NCBI RefSeq assembly: GCF_002217755.1
Contig: NZ_BCFL01000027.1
Span: 273,209 to 337,208 of the forward strand
DNA: 64,000 nt
DNA from: Streptomyces hyaluromycini
GTDB taxonomy: Bacteria; Actinomycetota; Actinomycetes; Streptomycetales; Streptomycetaceae
Direction of reading: 5' to 3'
Below the pieces are notes generated by a model. That model did not search any database and was not told where the DNA came from. It saw only the letters and a program-made list of their open reading frames with translations. Shown here in pieces: positions 18,040 to 26,147 of the stretch. Both the position numbers and the translations under genes were made by a program. Every line of letters begins with the position of its first letter. The stretch's first letter is position 1.

Positions 18040-18332
18040 GGCGTGGCGCACCCGGCCTGCTGCGCGCCCTGCGCGAGGCCGACGCCGAGTACGTCCTGCT
18101 GGACGGCACCCTGGGCCGGTCCCTTGGGGGCGACGCCCCTCGGACGCCCGCCGGGCCGTGATCTGACGCCGACCCTGCACACCGTCAACCGGGCGCTGTC
18201 CGCAGCACGGGCGCCGGTCGAGTGCGGCGTCGCACGTATGAAGTCCTGGCGGATCTTCCGCGGTCCCGGTGCAGTCCGAATCGAATGTCGTCAGTCTCCG
18301 CGGCCGTCCTCACTCTGGAGCGGCAGTGCTGA
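18040..18332 (+). pseudogene. IS5-type transposase remnant
   Basis: Pieces of a DDE transposase appear in three frames: RALREADAEYVLLDGTL around 18060-18110, TVNRALSAARAPVE with GVARMKSWRIF around 18180-18260, and VLTLERQ at the very end. They are the catalytic-core and C-terminal segments of the widespread Streptomyces IS5-family transposase whose core contains a DGT motif. The centre is deleted and frames are shifted, so it is inactive. No clear terminal inverted repeats were found. It occupies the otherwise gene-free stretch 17,754-18,468. Confidence 0.7.
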
Positions 18333-18468
18333 AAGAGCTTCGTGAGTCATGGATCTCATATGAGGACTCGGTAATTTCGGCCCACCTGGTTTCCGGATCG
18401 TCCGGGGCTCGTTGATTACGACGACAGCATTACCGCTGGCTGTTTACCCATCGAAGAAAGGAACACCA

Positions 18469-18708
18469 ATGAAGTCTCTGAAGGCTGCCGCCGTTGTTGC
18501 CGGGTCCCTCGTCGTGGCCGGTGCCGCCGCACCCGCGTTCGCGGTGGACGTGCCGTCCGGCCTGAATGGCACGGTGAAGACCGTGACCCAGGGAGTGGAC
18601 GGGCTCGGCGTCACGAAGAACGGCCCGGTGAGCCACACTCTGCAGGGCGCCACCGGCGCTTTGAACGGTCAGAAGCCGCTTGTCGGCGGTCTGCCCCTGG
18701 GCGGCTGA
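18469..18708 (+). CDS. Small secreted protein A
   Basis: A 79-residue protein with a classical signal peptide (MKSLKAAAVVAGSLVVAGAA, cut near AFA). The mature part of about 55 residues has no Cys and is rich in Gly, Val and Thr. ATG 18469 follows GAAAGGA by six bases. It is paralogous to the gene at 19012-19293 (same leader, same GPVS and GxVK-VTxG pattern), and both lie just before the tyrosinase operon. Function unknown; extracellular. Confidence 0.8.
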   Translation: MKSLKAAAVVAGSLVVAGAAAPAFAVDVPSGLNGTVKTVTQGVDGLGVTKNGPVSHTLQGATGALNGQKPLVGGLPLGG

Positions 18709-18778
18709 CGATGCCGCGATCTCCGCTGGCCGCTGTTTCTTGACCGGCGCTCACCGGCGTATCGGTGACGTTTCGAAC

Positions 18779-18819
18779 AGGCCGATTCCGTAGCGTGCGG
18801 AGTCGGCCTTCGGTCTCTT
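18779..18819 (+). terminator. Rho-independent terminator after secreted protein A
   Basis: A 12-bp stem with one G-T pair (18779-18790 with 18798-18809), a 7-base loop and a T-rich tail. Nothing else is recognised between 18,709 and 19,011. Confidence 0.7.
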
Positions 18820-19011
18820 CGGCGCTCCTCACCGGCTTTCGCAGGAGGGTGGGAAGAAACCATACGGCAGAGGCCGTTCCCGCGATTGAGCTTTGAATGC
18901 GTATGGGGAATTTTCCGGTGAGGGGGTTTCCGGCGTCCTCGTGGCTCGTTGACCGTGGTGGGGCCATGCTCTTCGCAGACCCGCATGTTTCGCTGATGAA
19001 AGGAAACCACC

Positions 19012-19293
19012 ATGAAGCCCTTGAAGCCCATGAAGGCTGCCGCGCTCGTCATCGGCGCCCTGACCGTTGCCGGTGCGGCCGCGCCCGCCGTAGCCCACGG
19101 CGGCACCGGGGCCAAGGACGCGGATCTCGCCGGAGTGGTGAAGCAGGTCACCGGGGGGCCTGTCAGCGTGCAACCGCTGCAGACCCTGCACACGCTCGCC
19201 GCGAACGGGGAAGGGGCTCTCCCCGGCCCCCTCAAGGACGAGGGGCACACCGTGCACCAGCGCACGGTCGGCCGGGTGGTCGGCGGACTGTAG
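19012..19293 (+). CDS. Small secreted protein B
   Basis: A 93-residue secreted protein with leader MKPLKPMKAAALVIGALTVA and a cut near AVAHGG. The mature part contains GVVKQVTGGPVSVQPLQTL, which resembles secreted protein A (TVKTVTQGVDGLG and NGPVSHTLQGATG). ATG 19012 follows GAAAGGAAA. It precedes melC1 by 85 bases on the same strand, so it may be co-expressed with the tyrosinase genes. Function unknown. Confidence 0.8.
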   Translation: MKPLKPMKAAALVIGALTVAGAAAPAVAHGGTGAKDADLAGVVKQVTGGPVSVQPLQTLHTLAANGEGALPGPLKDEGHTVHQRTVGRVVGGL

Positions 19294-19378
19294 AACCGGC
19301 CGGTGCCCACGGACGGCCGGGGATTCCCGTCCTGCCGCCGGTGCCGGAACGACACTCGACGGGAAGTTCGGAGGAGCA

Positions 19379-19873
19379 TTGACCATACCGGTGAACACCG
19401 CGTCGAACCCCGCGGAACCCGTGGGCTCCGCGAAGCCCACGGAGCGGCGTTGGGTGCTGTGGGGGCTGCTGGCCACGGGCACCATGGCGGCTATGGCACC
19501 GGCCCCGCCGGCGCCGGGGCGGTCCGCTCCGGAGAAGGCGCGGTTCGTCGAGACATACCGTGGGCGGCGCATCACCGGAGTGAGGCACGGCGTCGGCCCG
19601 TCCGGGGACCCCTGCTGCGAAATGTGGCACGTCACGGTGGACGGACGCCCGCTGCCCCTGATGCGCCGGGCGGACGGCAGCTGGATGACCATGGTCGACC
19701 ACTACCAGTCGTACCCGACCCCGCTCTTAGCCGCCCGCGCCGCCGTGGACGAACTGGGCCCCACCGCGCGGCCGGCGGCGCCGGACGGGAACGACGGCCG
19801 CATGGACCACAGCGGCGAGCGGAGTGAGCAGCCGAGATCCCCGAAGGACCATGTCCATGGTGTACACGCGTAA
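19379..19873 (+). CDS. melC1: Tyrosinase cofactor MelC1
   Basis: A 164-residue tyrosinase caddie/copper chaperone. The N terminus has paired Arg followed by a hydrophobic segment (ERRWVLWGLLATGTMAAM), as expected for Tat export of the MelC1-MelC2 complex. The conserved body reads RFVETYRGRRITG, VDGRPLPLMRRADGSW and HYQSYPTPLLAARAAVDELG. TTG 19379 has GAGGAG just upstream. The usual His in the LHVM-type segment is Pro here (LPLM), and there is an unusual CC pair at about residue 80, so copper delivery may differ. It overlaps melC2 by 17 bases. Confidence 0.88.
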   Translation: MTIPVNTASNPAEPVGSAKPTERRWVLWGLLATGTMAAMAPAPPAPGRSAPEKARFVETYRGRRITGVRHGVGPSGDPCCEMWHVTVDGRPLPLMRRADGSWMTMVDHYQSYPTPLLAARAAVDELGPTARPAAPDGNDGRMDHSGERSEQPRSPKDHVHGVHA

Positions 19874-20723
19874 GGATGTCAGCACGCTCACCCGTTCCGA
19901 GCGGCGCCGGTTCGTCAACGCGGTGCTTGAGCTCAAACGCAGCGGTGAATACGACGAGTTCGTGCGCATGCACATCGCGTACTACACGCCCGACGGCGAG
20001 AGGGGTCTGCGTGCCGCCCACATGACACCCTCCTTCCTGCCGTGGCACCGGAAGTTCCTGGTGGACTTCGAGCGGGCACTGCGCCGCGTGGACGCGTCGG
20101 TGACCGTGCCGTACTGGGACTGGACCCGCAATCGCGGCCCGACCGCCGTACCGTGGACCGAGGATCTGCTCGGAGGCGACGGGCGGCGTTCCGACCGGCA
20201 GGTCAGATCCGGCCCCTTCGCGTTCCGTAACGGCCGGTGGACCATCACGGTAGGGGTGACCGACACCGAGTACCTCATGCGTGATCTCGGCCGTTCCCAC
20301 GATCCGATCGCCCTGCCGACGTCCCGGGACGTGGAGTCGGCCGTCGCCGATCCCCTGTACGACACGGCTCCCTGGAACTCCACCTCCCCCAAGGGATTCC
20401 GCAACAAGCTGGAAGGGTGGGGGCCGGGACACCCTCCGGCTTCGTGGCGCAACCACAACAGGGTTCACCGTTGGGTGGGCGGTCACATGGTCAGCGGCGC
20501 GTCCGTCAATGACCCTGTGTTCTGGCTGCATCACGCCTTCGTCGATCTCCAGTGGTCCCGCTGGCGGCAGCGCCATCCATCTGCCCGCTACCTCCCCGCG
20601 AAGCCGCCCGCCCCCGGCGACACCCAGCACGGCAGGATCGTCGCACGGCGGGAGAAGCTGCCACCCTGGGACGTGACACCGCAGCAGATGGAGGACCACG
20701 GCGGGATCTACCGGTACGCGTAG
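19857..20723 (+). CDS. melC2: Tyrosinase MelC2
   Basis: A 288-residue type-3 copper monophenol oxidase that makes melanin precursors from tyrosine. Copper A ligands are His39, His55 and His64 (in PWHRKF). Copper B ligands are His200 and His204 (RNHNRVH) and a His in VFWLHHAF (225/226). All are present, so the enzyme should be active once loaded by MelC1. ATG 19857 is preferred because AAGGA lies eight bases upstream; ATG 19851 is too close to it. The length matches secreted Streptomyces tyrosinases plus a short extra loop around residues 105-115. It has no signal peptide and is exported with MelC1. Confidence 0.93.
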   Translation: MVYTRKDVSTLTRSERRRFVNAVLELKRSGEYDEFVRMHIAYYTPDGERGLRAAHMTPSFLPWHRKFLVDFERALRRVDASVTVPYWDWTRNRGPTAVPWTEDLLGGDGRRSDRQVRSGPFAFRNGRWTITVGVTDTEYLMRDLGRSHDPIALPTSRDVESAVADPLYDTAPWNSTSPKGFRNKLEGWGPGHPPASWRNHNRVHRWVGGHMVSGASVNDPVFWLHHAFVDLQWSRWRQRHPSARYLPAKPPAPGDTQHGRIVARREKLPPWDVTPQQMEDHGGIYRYA

Positions 20724-20846
20724 CCCGTTCGGGCGCCGCGTGGCCGGGGGTTGGCCGTGACATGGTTCCGGTGTCGAAGGACCCGGAAGGGTCCGGTGCG
20801 GGGCCACCGGACCCGGTACCGGGCGCAGCGGGTGCCGGGCGGAGAT

Positions 20847-21450
20847 TCAGTTCGTCACAAGCGTCGAGCGGTACCACTGTTCGGCACGGCCGAACCACGT
20901 GGCGAAGCCACCGCCCGGACACCGACCGAGATCCGCCCAGAGGGCGTCGGCCTCGAAGAAGTGGTCCGTCGTCAGGATGTCGAGCGTGGCCGGCGGGACC
21001 CCCTTGGCCGCGAGGATCGCCTTGGCCCCCTCGACGGTGAGGTTGTCACTCGGCCAGGGGATCCCGGCGCAGTCGGCGACCGCCCGCAGCGCGCTGCCGA
21101 CGGTCACCGGCGTCGGATCCGCGGCGTGGTACACCCGCGAGGTCAGGACCCCGTCCGGGGCCGGCGCCGTGGCGACCAGCAGCCGTGCCACGCGCGTTGA
21201 CCGCCTCGTTGGCCGCGGTGCTGCCGCCGATCTGCGCCGCGCAGTGCAGGAGTACGTCGACCCCGTCGCACACCCCGCGCAGCGAGCCGGGGTCGGTGAG
21301 GTCGGCGTGCACGGTCCGCGCCCCGGGGCAGGACCGGGGCAGGGACCGGCGGTGGCTCATGAGCCTGAGGTCGGCCCGCCGGCGCTGTGCCTCGCGCGTC
21401 ACGTGGGCGCCGACGAACCCGGACGCGCCGGTGATGAGAAGGACGGGCAC
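20847..21450 (-). pseudogene. Broken NAD-dependent epimerase
   Basis: The 5' part (21450 down to about 21190) encodes VLLITGASGFVGAHVTRE, a Rossmann motif, and DVLLHCAAQIGGSTAANEAV. The 3' part (21191 down to 20847) continues in another frame with ARLLVAT directly followed by GVLTSRVYHAADPTPVTVG, which belongs near the C terminus of the extended SDR family. So there is a frameshift near 21190 and about 120 codons of the middle are missing, including the YxxxK catalytic region. It is non-functional. It was probably a sugar- or polyketide-modifying dehydratase/epimerase. Confidence 0.82.
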
Positions 21451-21509
21451 GGGGACTCTCCCGGGGAGCGGTCGGGGTCAGCGGACACGTGGCCGCAGGA
21501 CGAGTCTCG

Positions 21510-21546
21510 AAATCCGTGTCCCCACCGGGGGCGCGGATTTTTTGTT
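21510..21546 (+). terminator. Terminator-like hairpin upstream of a small gene
   Basis: A 14-position stem (7 bp, one mismatch, 6 bp) with a 3-base loop and six or more Ts. It lies 34 bases before the next start codon. No intact upstream gene on this strand needs it, so it may be a leftover terminator or a leader attenuator. Confidence 0.5.
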
Positions 21547-21579
21547 TTCCTTCCGCCCCGACTTGAGGAAGTGTGGTCG

Positions 21580-21951
21580 ATGCCTGTTTCCACCCGGACA
21601 CCCGTCGGTCGATGGACGGGTACGGTCACGCACGACGGCGAGGTGGACGAATACACCGTCGCCTTCGCCCCGGACGGCTCGCTCTCGGTCACCACGCGCA
21701 AGAGCACCGGCACCGGCTCCTGGACCGTCACCGGCGACGACTCCCTGGAGTTCTCCCTGCGCGGGGACTTCAACCTCGACGTCACCCAGATCAGCCCCAA
21801 CGGCCACCGGGCCGCGTACATACAGATCGACATCACCGCGCGGCACGACGGCGACGCGCTCACCGGCGAGGGCAAGGCCGTCGTGCACGGCCCCGACGAC
21901 GTCGTGATCTACGCGACGGGTGCCCGCACCGAAGCGCGCCGGGTGTCATGA
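21580..21951 (+). CDS. Small lipocalin-like protein, function unknown
   Basis: A 123-residue soluble protein without a signal peptide or Cys. It is made of alternating strands: VGRWTGTVTHDGEVDEYTVA, then SWTVTGDDSLEFSLRG and YIQIDITARHDGD, which suggests a small beta-barrel (lipocalin or META-like fold). ATG 21580 has GAGGAA about 9 bases upstream. Its stop overlaps the start of a truncated SnoaL-like gene (ATGA). Such barrel and SnoaL pairs occur near aromatic polyketide genes, but no such pathway survives here. Confidence 0.65.
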   Translation: MPVSTRTPVGRWTGTVTHDGEVDEYTVAFAPDGSLSVTTRKSTGTGSWTVTGDDSLEFSLRGDFNLDVTQISPNGHRAAYIQIDITARHDGDALTGEGKAVVHGPDDVVIYATGARTEARRVS

Positions 21952-22109
21952 CGGACGAAGTCGCCCGGCTCACCGATGTGCTGAGCCTGCGGGACCTCGC
22001 CGGACGCTATCCGGCCGGCCTCGACGAGGGCGGTTTCGACGCGACCTGGGCGAGGTCCCTGTTCACCGAGGACATCGAGATGACGTTCCCGGTGGGCAGC
22101 CACCGATGA
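21948..22109 (+). pseudogene. Truncated SnoaL/NTF2-like protein
   Basis: Only the N-terminal 53 residues of a SnoaL_4/NTF2-like protein remain: EVARLTDVLSLRDLAGRYPA, DATWARSLFTEDIEMTFPVG. The reading frame then runs into a few foreign codons and stops. About 90 residues, most of the cone-shaped fold, are missing. The break coincides with the start of the antiporter tail at 22106. Confidence 0.75.
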
Positions 22110-22333
22110 ACTGCCGGGGTCTGACCGAGCTGATCGTGCTCAACATCGGGCTCGGACCCGGTGTCATCGGGCCCGAGCTGTTCACCGTCCTGGTGCTGAT
22201 GGCCCTGCTCACCACGGCCATGACCAGCCCCGCGCTGACCCGGATCCGCAAGGGGATCGACGAGGACCTTGAGCGGGAACCGGCCGGAATCGGCCAGGAC
22301 GAGCCCGTTCTGGAGATCGCGAGAACCCGCTGA
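22106..22333 (+). pseudogene. C-terminal fragment of a Kef-type Na+/H+ antiporter
   Basis: Seventy-five residues matching the last membrane helices and tail of a CPA2/Kef-type cation-proton antiporter: MNCRGLTELIVLNIGLGPGV and VLVLMALLTTAMTSPAL. The preceding 300-plus residues are absent. The fragment is directly fused to the broken SnoaL gene, so a deletion removed the sequence between them. Confidence 0.75.
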
Positions 22334-22391
22334 CCTGCGCCTTCGGGTGCCGCAGTGGCGTCAGCCGCCGACCGGCGAATAGTTCAAGCCC

Positions 22392-22440
22392 TGATGGTTG
22401 GTAGATTGCTAGTTGGGAGATTGATAGATAAGTAGGTTGA
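22392..22440. promoter_or_regulatory. AT-rich promoter/operator of the hemerythrin-MFS genes
   Basis: An unusually AT-rich 50-base stretch with two copies of an AGATTG-x-TAG pattern (around 22402 and 22420), placed 45-95 bases before the hemerythrin start. It is the likely promoter and the best candidate binding site for the double-MarR regulator encoded at 24,786. Confidence 0.45.
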
Positions 22441-22484
22441 CGATACTCTCGCAGTGCGACGACGAAGCAGTGAGGGAGAGAACG

Positions 22485-23144
22485 ATGAGCCAGGACTTCA
22501 AGAACCTCGACATGACGATGATGTTCGTGATCCACGACGCGCTCCGCCGCGAGCTGGAGCGGATCGCCCGGATCACCGCGCGGGTCGACGAGGACCCCCG
22601 GCACGTACTGAGCGCGGCGGTCGGCTGGGAGCTGTTCAAGAAGTTCCTGACCATCCACCACACCTCCGAGGACGTGAAGATCTGGCCGGTCATGGAGGCG
22701 GCCCTGGCCGGCCGGAGCTCCGAACTGGCCCTGCTCGCCGACATGGAGGCCGAGCACGGCGTCATCGACCCGCTGCTCGCCGACATCGACGCGGCCCTGG
22801 CCGACCGCGACTCCGGCCTGGAGCGCCTGACCGGCCTGACCGACACCCTCTGCACCAAGCTCGGCGGCCACCTCGACCACGAGGAGCGGGACGCCCTGCG
22901 GCTGATGGACATCACACTCTCCCAGGAGCAGTGGGCGGACTTCGCCGCCGAGCAGCGCACCCGGGTCGGCGACGACTCCGCCCGCTACCTGCCCTGGCTG
23001 CTCGACGACATCGACGCCGCGAAGGCCGCCAAGCTCCTCGGCAGCATGCCCGAACCGCTGCGCAACGCCTACGAGAACGACTGGCGCAAGGCCTACCAGG
23101 ACCTCGACATCTGGACCCCGAAGACCGCCTCCGCCAGCCGCTGA
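22485..23144 (+). CDS. Hemerythrin domain-containing protein
   Basis: A 219-residue cytoplasmic protein with one hemerythrin-like four-helix bundle. Candidate iron ligands are His in MFVIHDALRREL, His and Glu in FLTIHHTSEDVKIWPVME, His in MEAEHGVIDP and His/Glu in LGGHLDHEERDAL, the usual H-HxxxE-H-HxxxE spacing. It probably binds a di-iron centre that senses or carries O2, NO or an oxidant. It is the first gene of a likely three-gene set with the MFS exporter and the MarR regulator. ATG 22485 follows GGGAGAG. Confidence 0.85.
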   Translation: MSQDFKNLDMTMMFVIHDALRRELERIARITARVDEDPRHVLSAAVGWELFKKFLTIHHTSEDVKIWPVMEAALAGRSSELALLADMEAEHGVIDPLLADIDAALADRDSGLERLTGLTDTLCTKLGGHLDHEERDALRLMDITLSQEQWADFAAEQRTRVGDDSARYLPWLLDDIDAAKAAKLLGSMPEPLRNAYENDWRKAYQDLDIWTPKTASASR

Positions 23145-23204
23145 CCGGACCCCGAGGGTTCCGCTCGACACCCCCCAACCCTGAGACAGACACGGAGACA
23201 TCCC

Positions 23205-24674
23205 ATGTCGCTGCAAGACCGCACTCAGGCCGTCCCCAAGGCCGCGGCCCCGCCGCAGCAGGACGGCAGGCCCGGACTCGCGTTACTCGTGATCGCCGCG
23301 GCCCAGCTCATGCTCGTCCTCGACAACACGATCGTCGCCGTCGCCCTGCCGAGCATGCAGAGCGCCCTCGGGCTCAGCGAGTCCGGCCTCGGCTGGATCG
23401 TCACCGCCTACGCCCTGGCCTTCGGCGGTCTGCTGCTGGCCGGCGGCCGCGCCGGTGACCTCTTCGGCCGCCGCCGGGTCTTCCGCACCGGCCTGGTCCT
23501 GTTCACCGCCGCCTCGCTGCTCGGCGGCCTCGCCCAGAGCGGCGAACTGCTCATCGCCGCCCGCGTGATCCAGGGCGCGGGCGCCGCCATCGCCGCCCCC
23601 ACCGCCCTGTCCCTGCTGGCCACCACCTTCCCGGCGGGCCCCGCCCGCAACAAGGCGCTCGGTGTCTACGGCGCGATGGGCGGCCTCGGCTCGGTCGTCG
23701 GCCTGCTGCTCGGCGGCGCGCTCACCGAGTACCTGAGCTGGCGCTGGGTGATGTTCGTGAACATCCCGATCGCCCTGGCCGTCCTGTTCGGCACCGGCGT
23801 TCTCGTCGAGGGCGAGCGCGAGCGCGGCAAGGTCGACGTGCCCGGCGCACTCACCGCCACCCTGGGCTTCGGCTCGCTCGTCTACGCCATCAACCGCGCC
23901 GGCGACAAGGGCTTCGGTGACAGTGTCACCCTGATCGGCCTGGGCGCCGCGCTCGTCCTGATCCTCGCCTTCGTCCTCGTCCAGCGTGCGAGCAGGGCGC
24001 CGATGATCCCGCGCGGCGTGCTCGCCGACAGGAGCCGGGTCGGCGCCGACCTGATCATGTTCCTGGTCGGTGCGGGCATGCTCGCCACCTTCTACTTCCT
24101 GACCCTCTACATGCAGCTGGTCAAGGGCTACGCCCCTATGGTCACCGGCGTCGCCTACCTGCCCTTCGCCCTCGGCATGGGCATCGCGGCCGGCGGTCTC
24201 GGCCCGCAGCTGCTCGCCAAGCTGCCCGAGCGCAACGTGATCGCCCTCGGTCTGCTGATCGGCACCGCGGGCATGGTCTGGTTCAGCTTCATCGAGCCCG
24301 GCCAGAACCCGTGGGCCGCGCTGCTGCCGGCCCAGCTGGTCGCCGGTCTCGGCCTCGGCATGGTCTTCGTGGCCGTCACCGTCGTCAGCGTCCGCGGGGT
24401 CGCCCCGCAGGCCACCGGCGCGGCCTCGGGACTGGTCAACACCGCCCAGCAGATCGGCGGCGCCATCGGCCTGGCCGCCCTCGCCGCGGCGGCCACCGCC
24501 ATCACCGACCACGAGCTGCCGGGCAGCGTCCCGCACGCCCTCACCACCGGCTACTCGTACGGGTTCCTGCTCGGCGGCGGCTGCTACCTGCTGGCCCTGA
24601 TCGTGGCCCTGGCCACCCTCCCGGGTACCCGCCCCCAGCAGCAGGACGCCGAACACCCGCCCGTCGCCCTGTGA
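23205..24674 (+). CDS. MFS drug exporter, DHA2 (14-TMS) family
   Basis: A 489-residue integral membrane protein with about 14 helices. Motifs of the DHA2/EmrB group are visible: MLVLDNTIVAVALPSMQ in helix 1, LAGGRAGDLFGRRRVFR in loop 2-3 (motif A), and VIQGAGAAIAAPTALSL (motif B). It should export a toxic organic compound using the proton gradient. It starts 60 bases after the hemerythrin gene, with GGAGA upstream, and is followed by a MarR-type gene that probably controls it. Confidence 0.92.
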   Translation: MSLQDRTQAVPKAAAPPQQDGRPGLALLVIAAAQLMLVLDNTIVAVALPSMQSALGLSESGLGWIVTAYALAFGGLLLAGGRAGDLFGRRRVFRTGLVLFTAASLLGGLAQSGELLIAARVIQGAGAAIAAPTALSLLATTFPAGPARNKALGVYGAMGGLGSVVGLLLGGALTEYLSWRWVMFVNIPIALAVLFGTGVLVEGERERGKVDVPGALTATLGFGSLVYAINRAGDKGFGDSVTLIGLGAALVLILAFVLVQRASRAPMIPRGVLADRSRVGADLIMFLVGAGMLATFYFLTLYMQLVKGYAPMVTGVAYLPFALGMGIAAGGLGPQLLAKLPERNVIALGLLIGTAGMVWFSFIEPGQNPWAALLPAQLVAGLGLGMVFVAVTVVSVRGVAPQATGAASGLVNTAQQIGGAIGLAALAAAATAITDHELPGSVPHALTTGYSYGFLLGGGCYLLALIVALATLPGTRPQQQDAEHPPVAL

Positions 24675-24785
24675 CCGACCCCGGCGGCCCCGCCCCGACC
24701 ACTCCGGGCGGGTTCGCCGGTTCCCCGGTGCCGGTACCGGTGCCGGCCGGGAAGCCGTCGATATACTCGGGCAGGAGGTGCTGCC

Positions 24786-25739
24786 TTGCGGTACGAGAGC
24801 GACGACGAGCGCGGCCCGGTGACCCGGACCGAGCAGACCGCGGAGGTCCCCGGAGTCCTCCCGGACGCCCTCACCGACTTCATCGGCTATCTCCTGCGCC
24901 GCGTCTACGCGCAGTTCTCCGCCACCGACGACGGCGGCGACAGCGACTCCCGCGACTTCCTGGTCCTCGACGCGCTCACCGGCCGCGACTGGGAGTCCCA
25001 GCTCGACCTCGCGGAGCGGCTCGGCATCAACCGCACCATCATGGTCGGCGTCATCGACCGCCTTGAGGCCCGCGACGAGGTCCGGCGCACCCGCAACCCC
25101 GACAACCGGCGCCAGTACGTGCTCTCCCTGACCGACACGGGACGCGAGGCCGTGGAGGCCAGCCGGCGGGCGGTCGCCGAGCGGGACGCCCGGCTCACCG
25201 CCGTACTGACGGACGAGGAGACCGCCCGGCTCGACGAGCTGCTCGGCCGGCTGCTGCCCGAGTCGGCGCAGCCGCTCGTGCAGGGCACCGAGTACCTGGT
25301 CGCGCAGGCCCACCACCGGCTGCGCAAGCTCGGTGACGACCAGCTGGCAGGCACCGGTCTGAGGGTGCGGCACTACGGCCCGCTGTCCGCTCTCGACGTG
25401 CTCGGGCCCATCGCCCAGCAGCGGCTCGCCGAACTGCTCGCCATCACCGGGCCCGCCGCCTCCCAGCTCGTCGACGAACTCGTCAGACTGGGCCTGGTGC
25501 GCCGGGGCCGCGACCCGCACGACCGGCGCCGGTACGCCCTGGAGGTGACCGACCTCGGCCGAGAGCAGCTCGGGGTCGTGGCCGGAGCCGTCGCGGGACT
25601 CGCCGCGGACGTCTCCGCCATGCTCGGTCCCGGCGGCGAGGACGAACTGCGCGGACTGCTGCTGAAACTCCTCGCCCCGACGCATTCCGGCCCGGCATTC
25701 GCGGAGAACACCAAGCCATCTGTCCCCGCCAGGGGTTGA
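24786..25739 (+). CDS. Double-domain MarR regulator
   Basis: A 317-residue protein that contains two complete MarR winged-helix domains in one chain. The first spans about residues 25-155 (QLDLAERLGINRTIMVGVID, RTRNPDNRRQYVLSLTDTG). The second spans about 165-300 (ELLAITGPAASQLVDELVRL, RRGRDPHDRRRYALEVTDLG). Each has its own recognition helix and wing, so one polypeptide could act like a MarR dimer. TTG 24786 follows a strong AGGAGGTG. Its position after the MFS gene suggests it represses the hemerythrin-MFS transcript. Confidence 0.88.
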   Translation: MRYESDDERGPVTRTEQTAEVPGVLPDALTDFIGYLLRRVYAQFSATDDGGDSDSRDFLVLDALTGRDWESQLDLAERLGINRTIMVGVIDRLEARDEVRRTRNPDNRRQYVLSLTDTGREAVEASRRAVAERDARLTAVLTDEETARLDELLGRLLPESAQPLVQGTEYLVAQAHHRLRKLGDDQLAGTGLRVRHYGPLSALDVLGPIAQQRLAELLAITGPAASQLVDELVRLGLVRRGRDPHDRRRYALEVTDLGREQLGVVAGAVAGLAADVSAMLGPGGEDELRGLLLKLLAPTHSGPAFAENTKPSVPARG

Positions 25740-25808
25740 CCCTCTGGCCAAAGGCTGTCCCGCTTAATTCGGCGGATTCACCGCGCCCTTTTCCAGGCTC
25801 TTCGCAGC

Positions 25809-25852
25809 GCCCTTCCGGTTGTTCTCCGGAAGGGCCACGAGGGGCCTTTTTT
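25809..25852 (+). terminator. Terminator after the MarR gene
   Basis: A perfect 10-bp stem (25809-25818 with 25826-25835) with a 7-base loop, then a second short GGCC pairing leading into six Ts at 25848-25853. Confidence 0.75.
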
Positions 25853-25854
25853 CA

Positions 25855-26147
25855 TGCGGATCTCTCCTGCGCCGCACTCAACATGCAGGCGATGTCCCGC
25901 CTCGCCCCCGCCGACCGGCTCACCGGCAACGGCCTCTGCCAGACGGCCGTTTCAGCTCGCCGGGGTCCTCGCGGTCGCGCTCGTCGCCGCCCTGCTCGCC
26001 GCCCACACGCCGGCGCCCGGCACCGGTCCGGCCGTCGCCTGCCGGCCGGCACTGGCCCTGGTCGCTGCCCTCGGCCTCCTGGGCCTGTTCGTCGGCCTCA
26101 CCGGCCTGATCCGCACCCCTCCCTCCTCACTCCACCACGGGGAATGA
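25855..26147 (+). pseudogene. C-terminal remnant of an MFS transporter
   Basis: Two frames encode the end of a second MFS exporter: AALNMQAMSRLAPADRLTGN then CQTAV, and after a one-base shift near 25950 QLAGVLAVALVAALLAA with a final helix ALALVAALGLLGLFVGLTG. The first 350-400 residues are absent. The last codons overlap an ATG that opens a short Asp-rich reading frame (GVFDDLDDELDEVV), itself cut off at about 26,215. This is another deletion scar. Confidence 0.65.

Noticed and set aside
23283..25751. Minus-strand open frame of over 800 codons
   Set aside because: Antisense to the MFS and MarR genes, both of which have clear family motifs.
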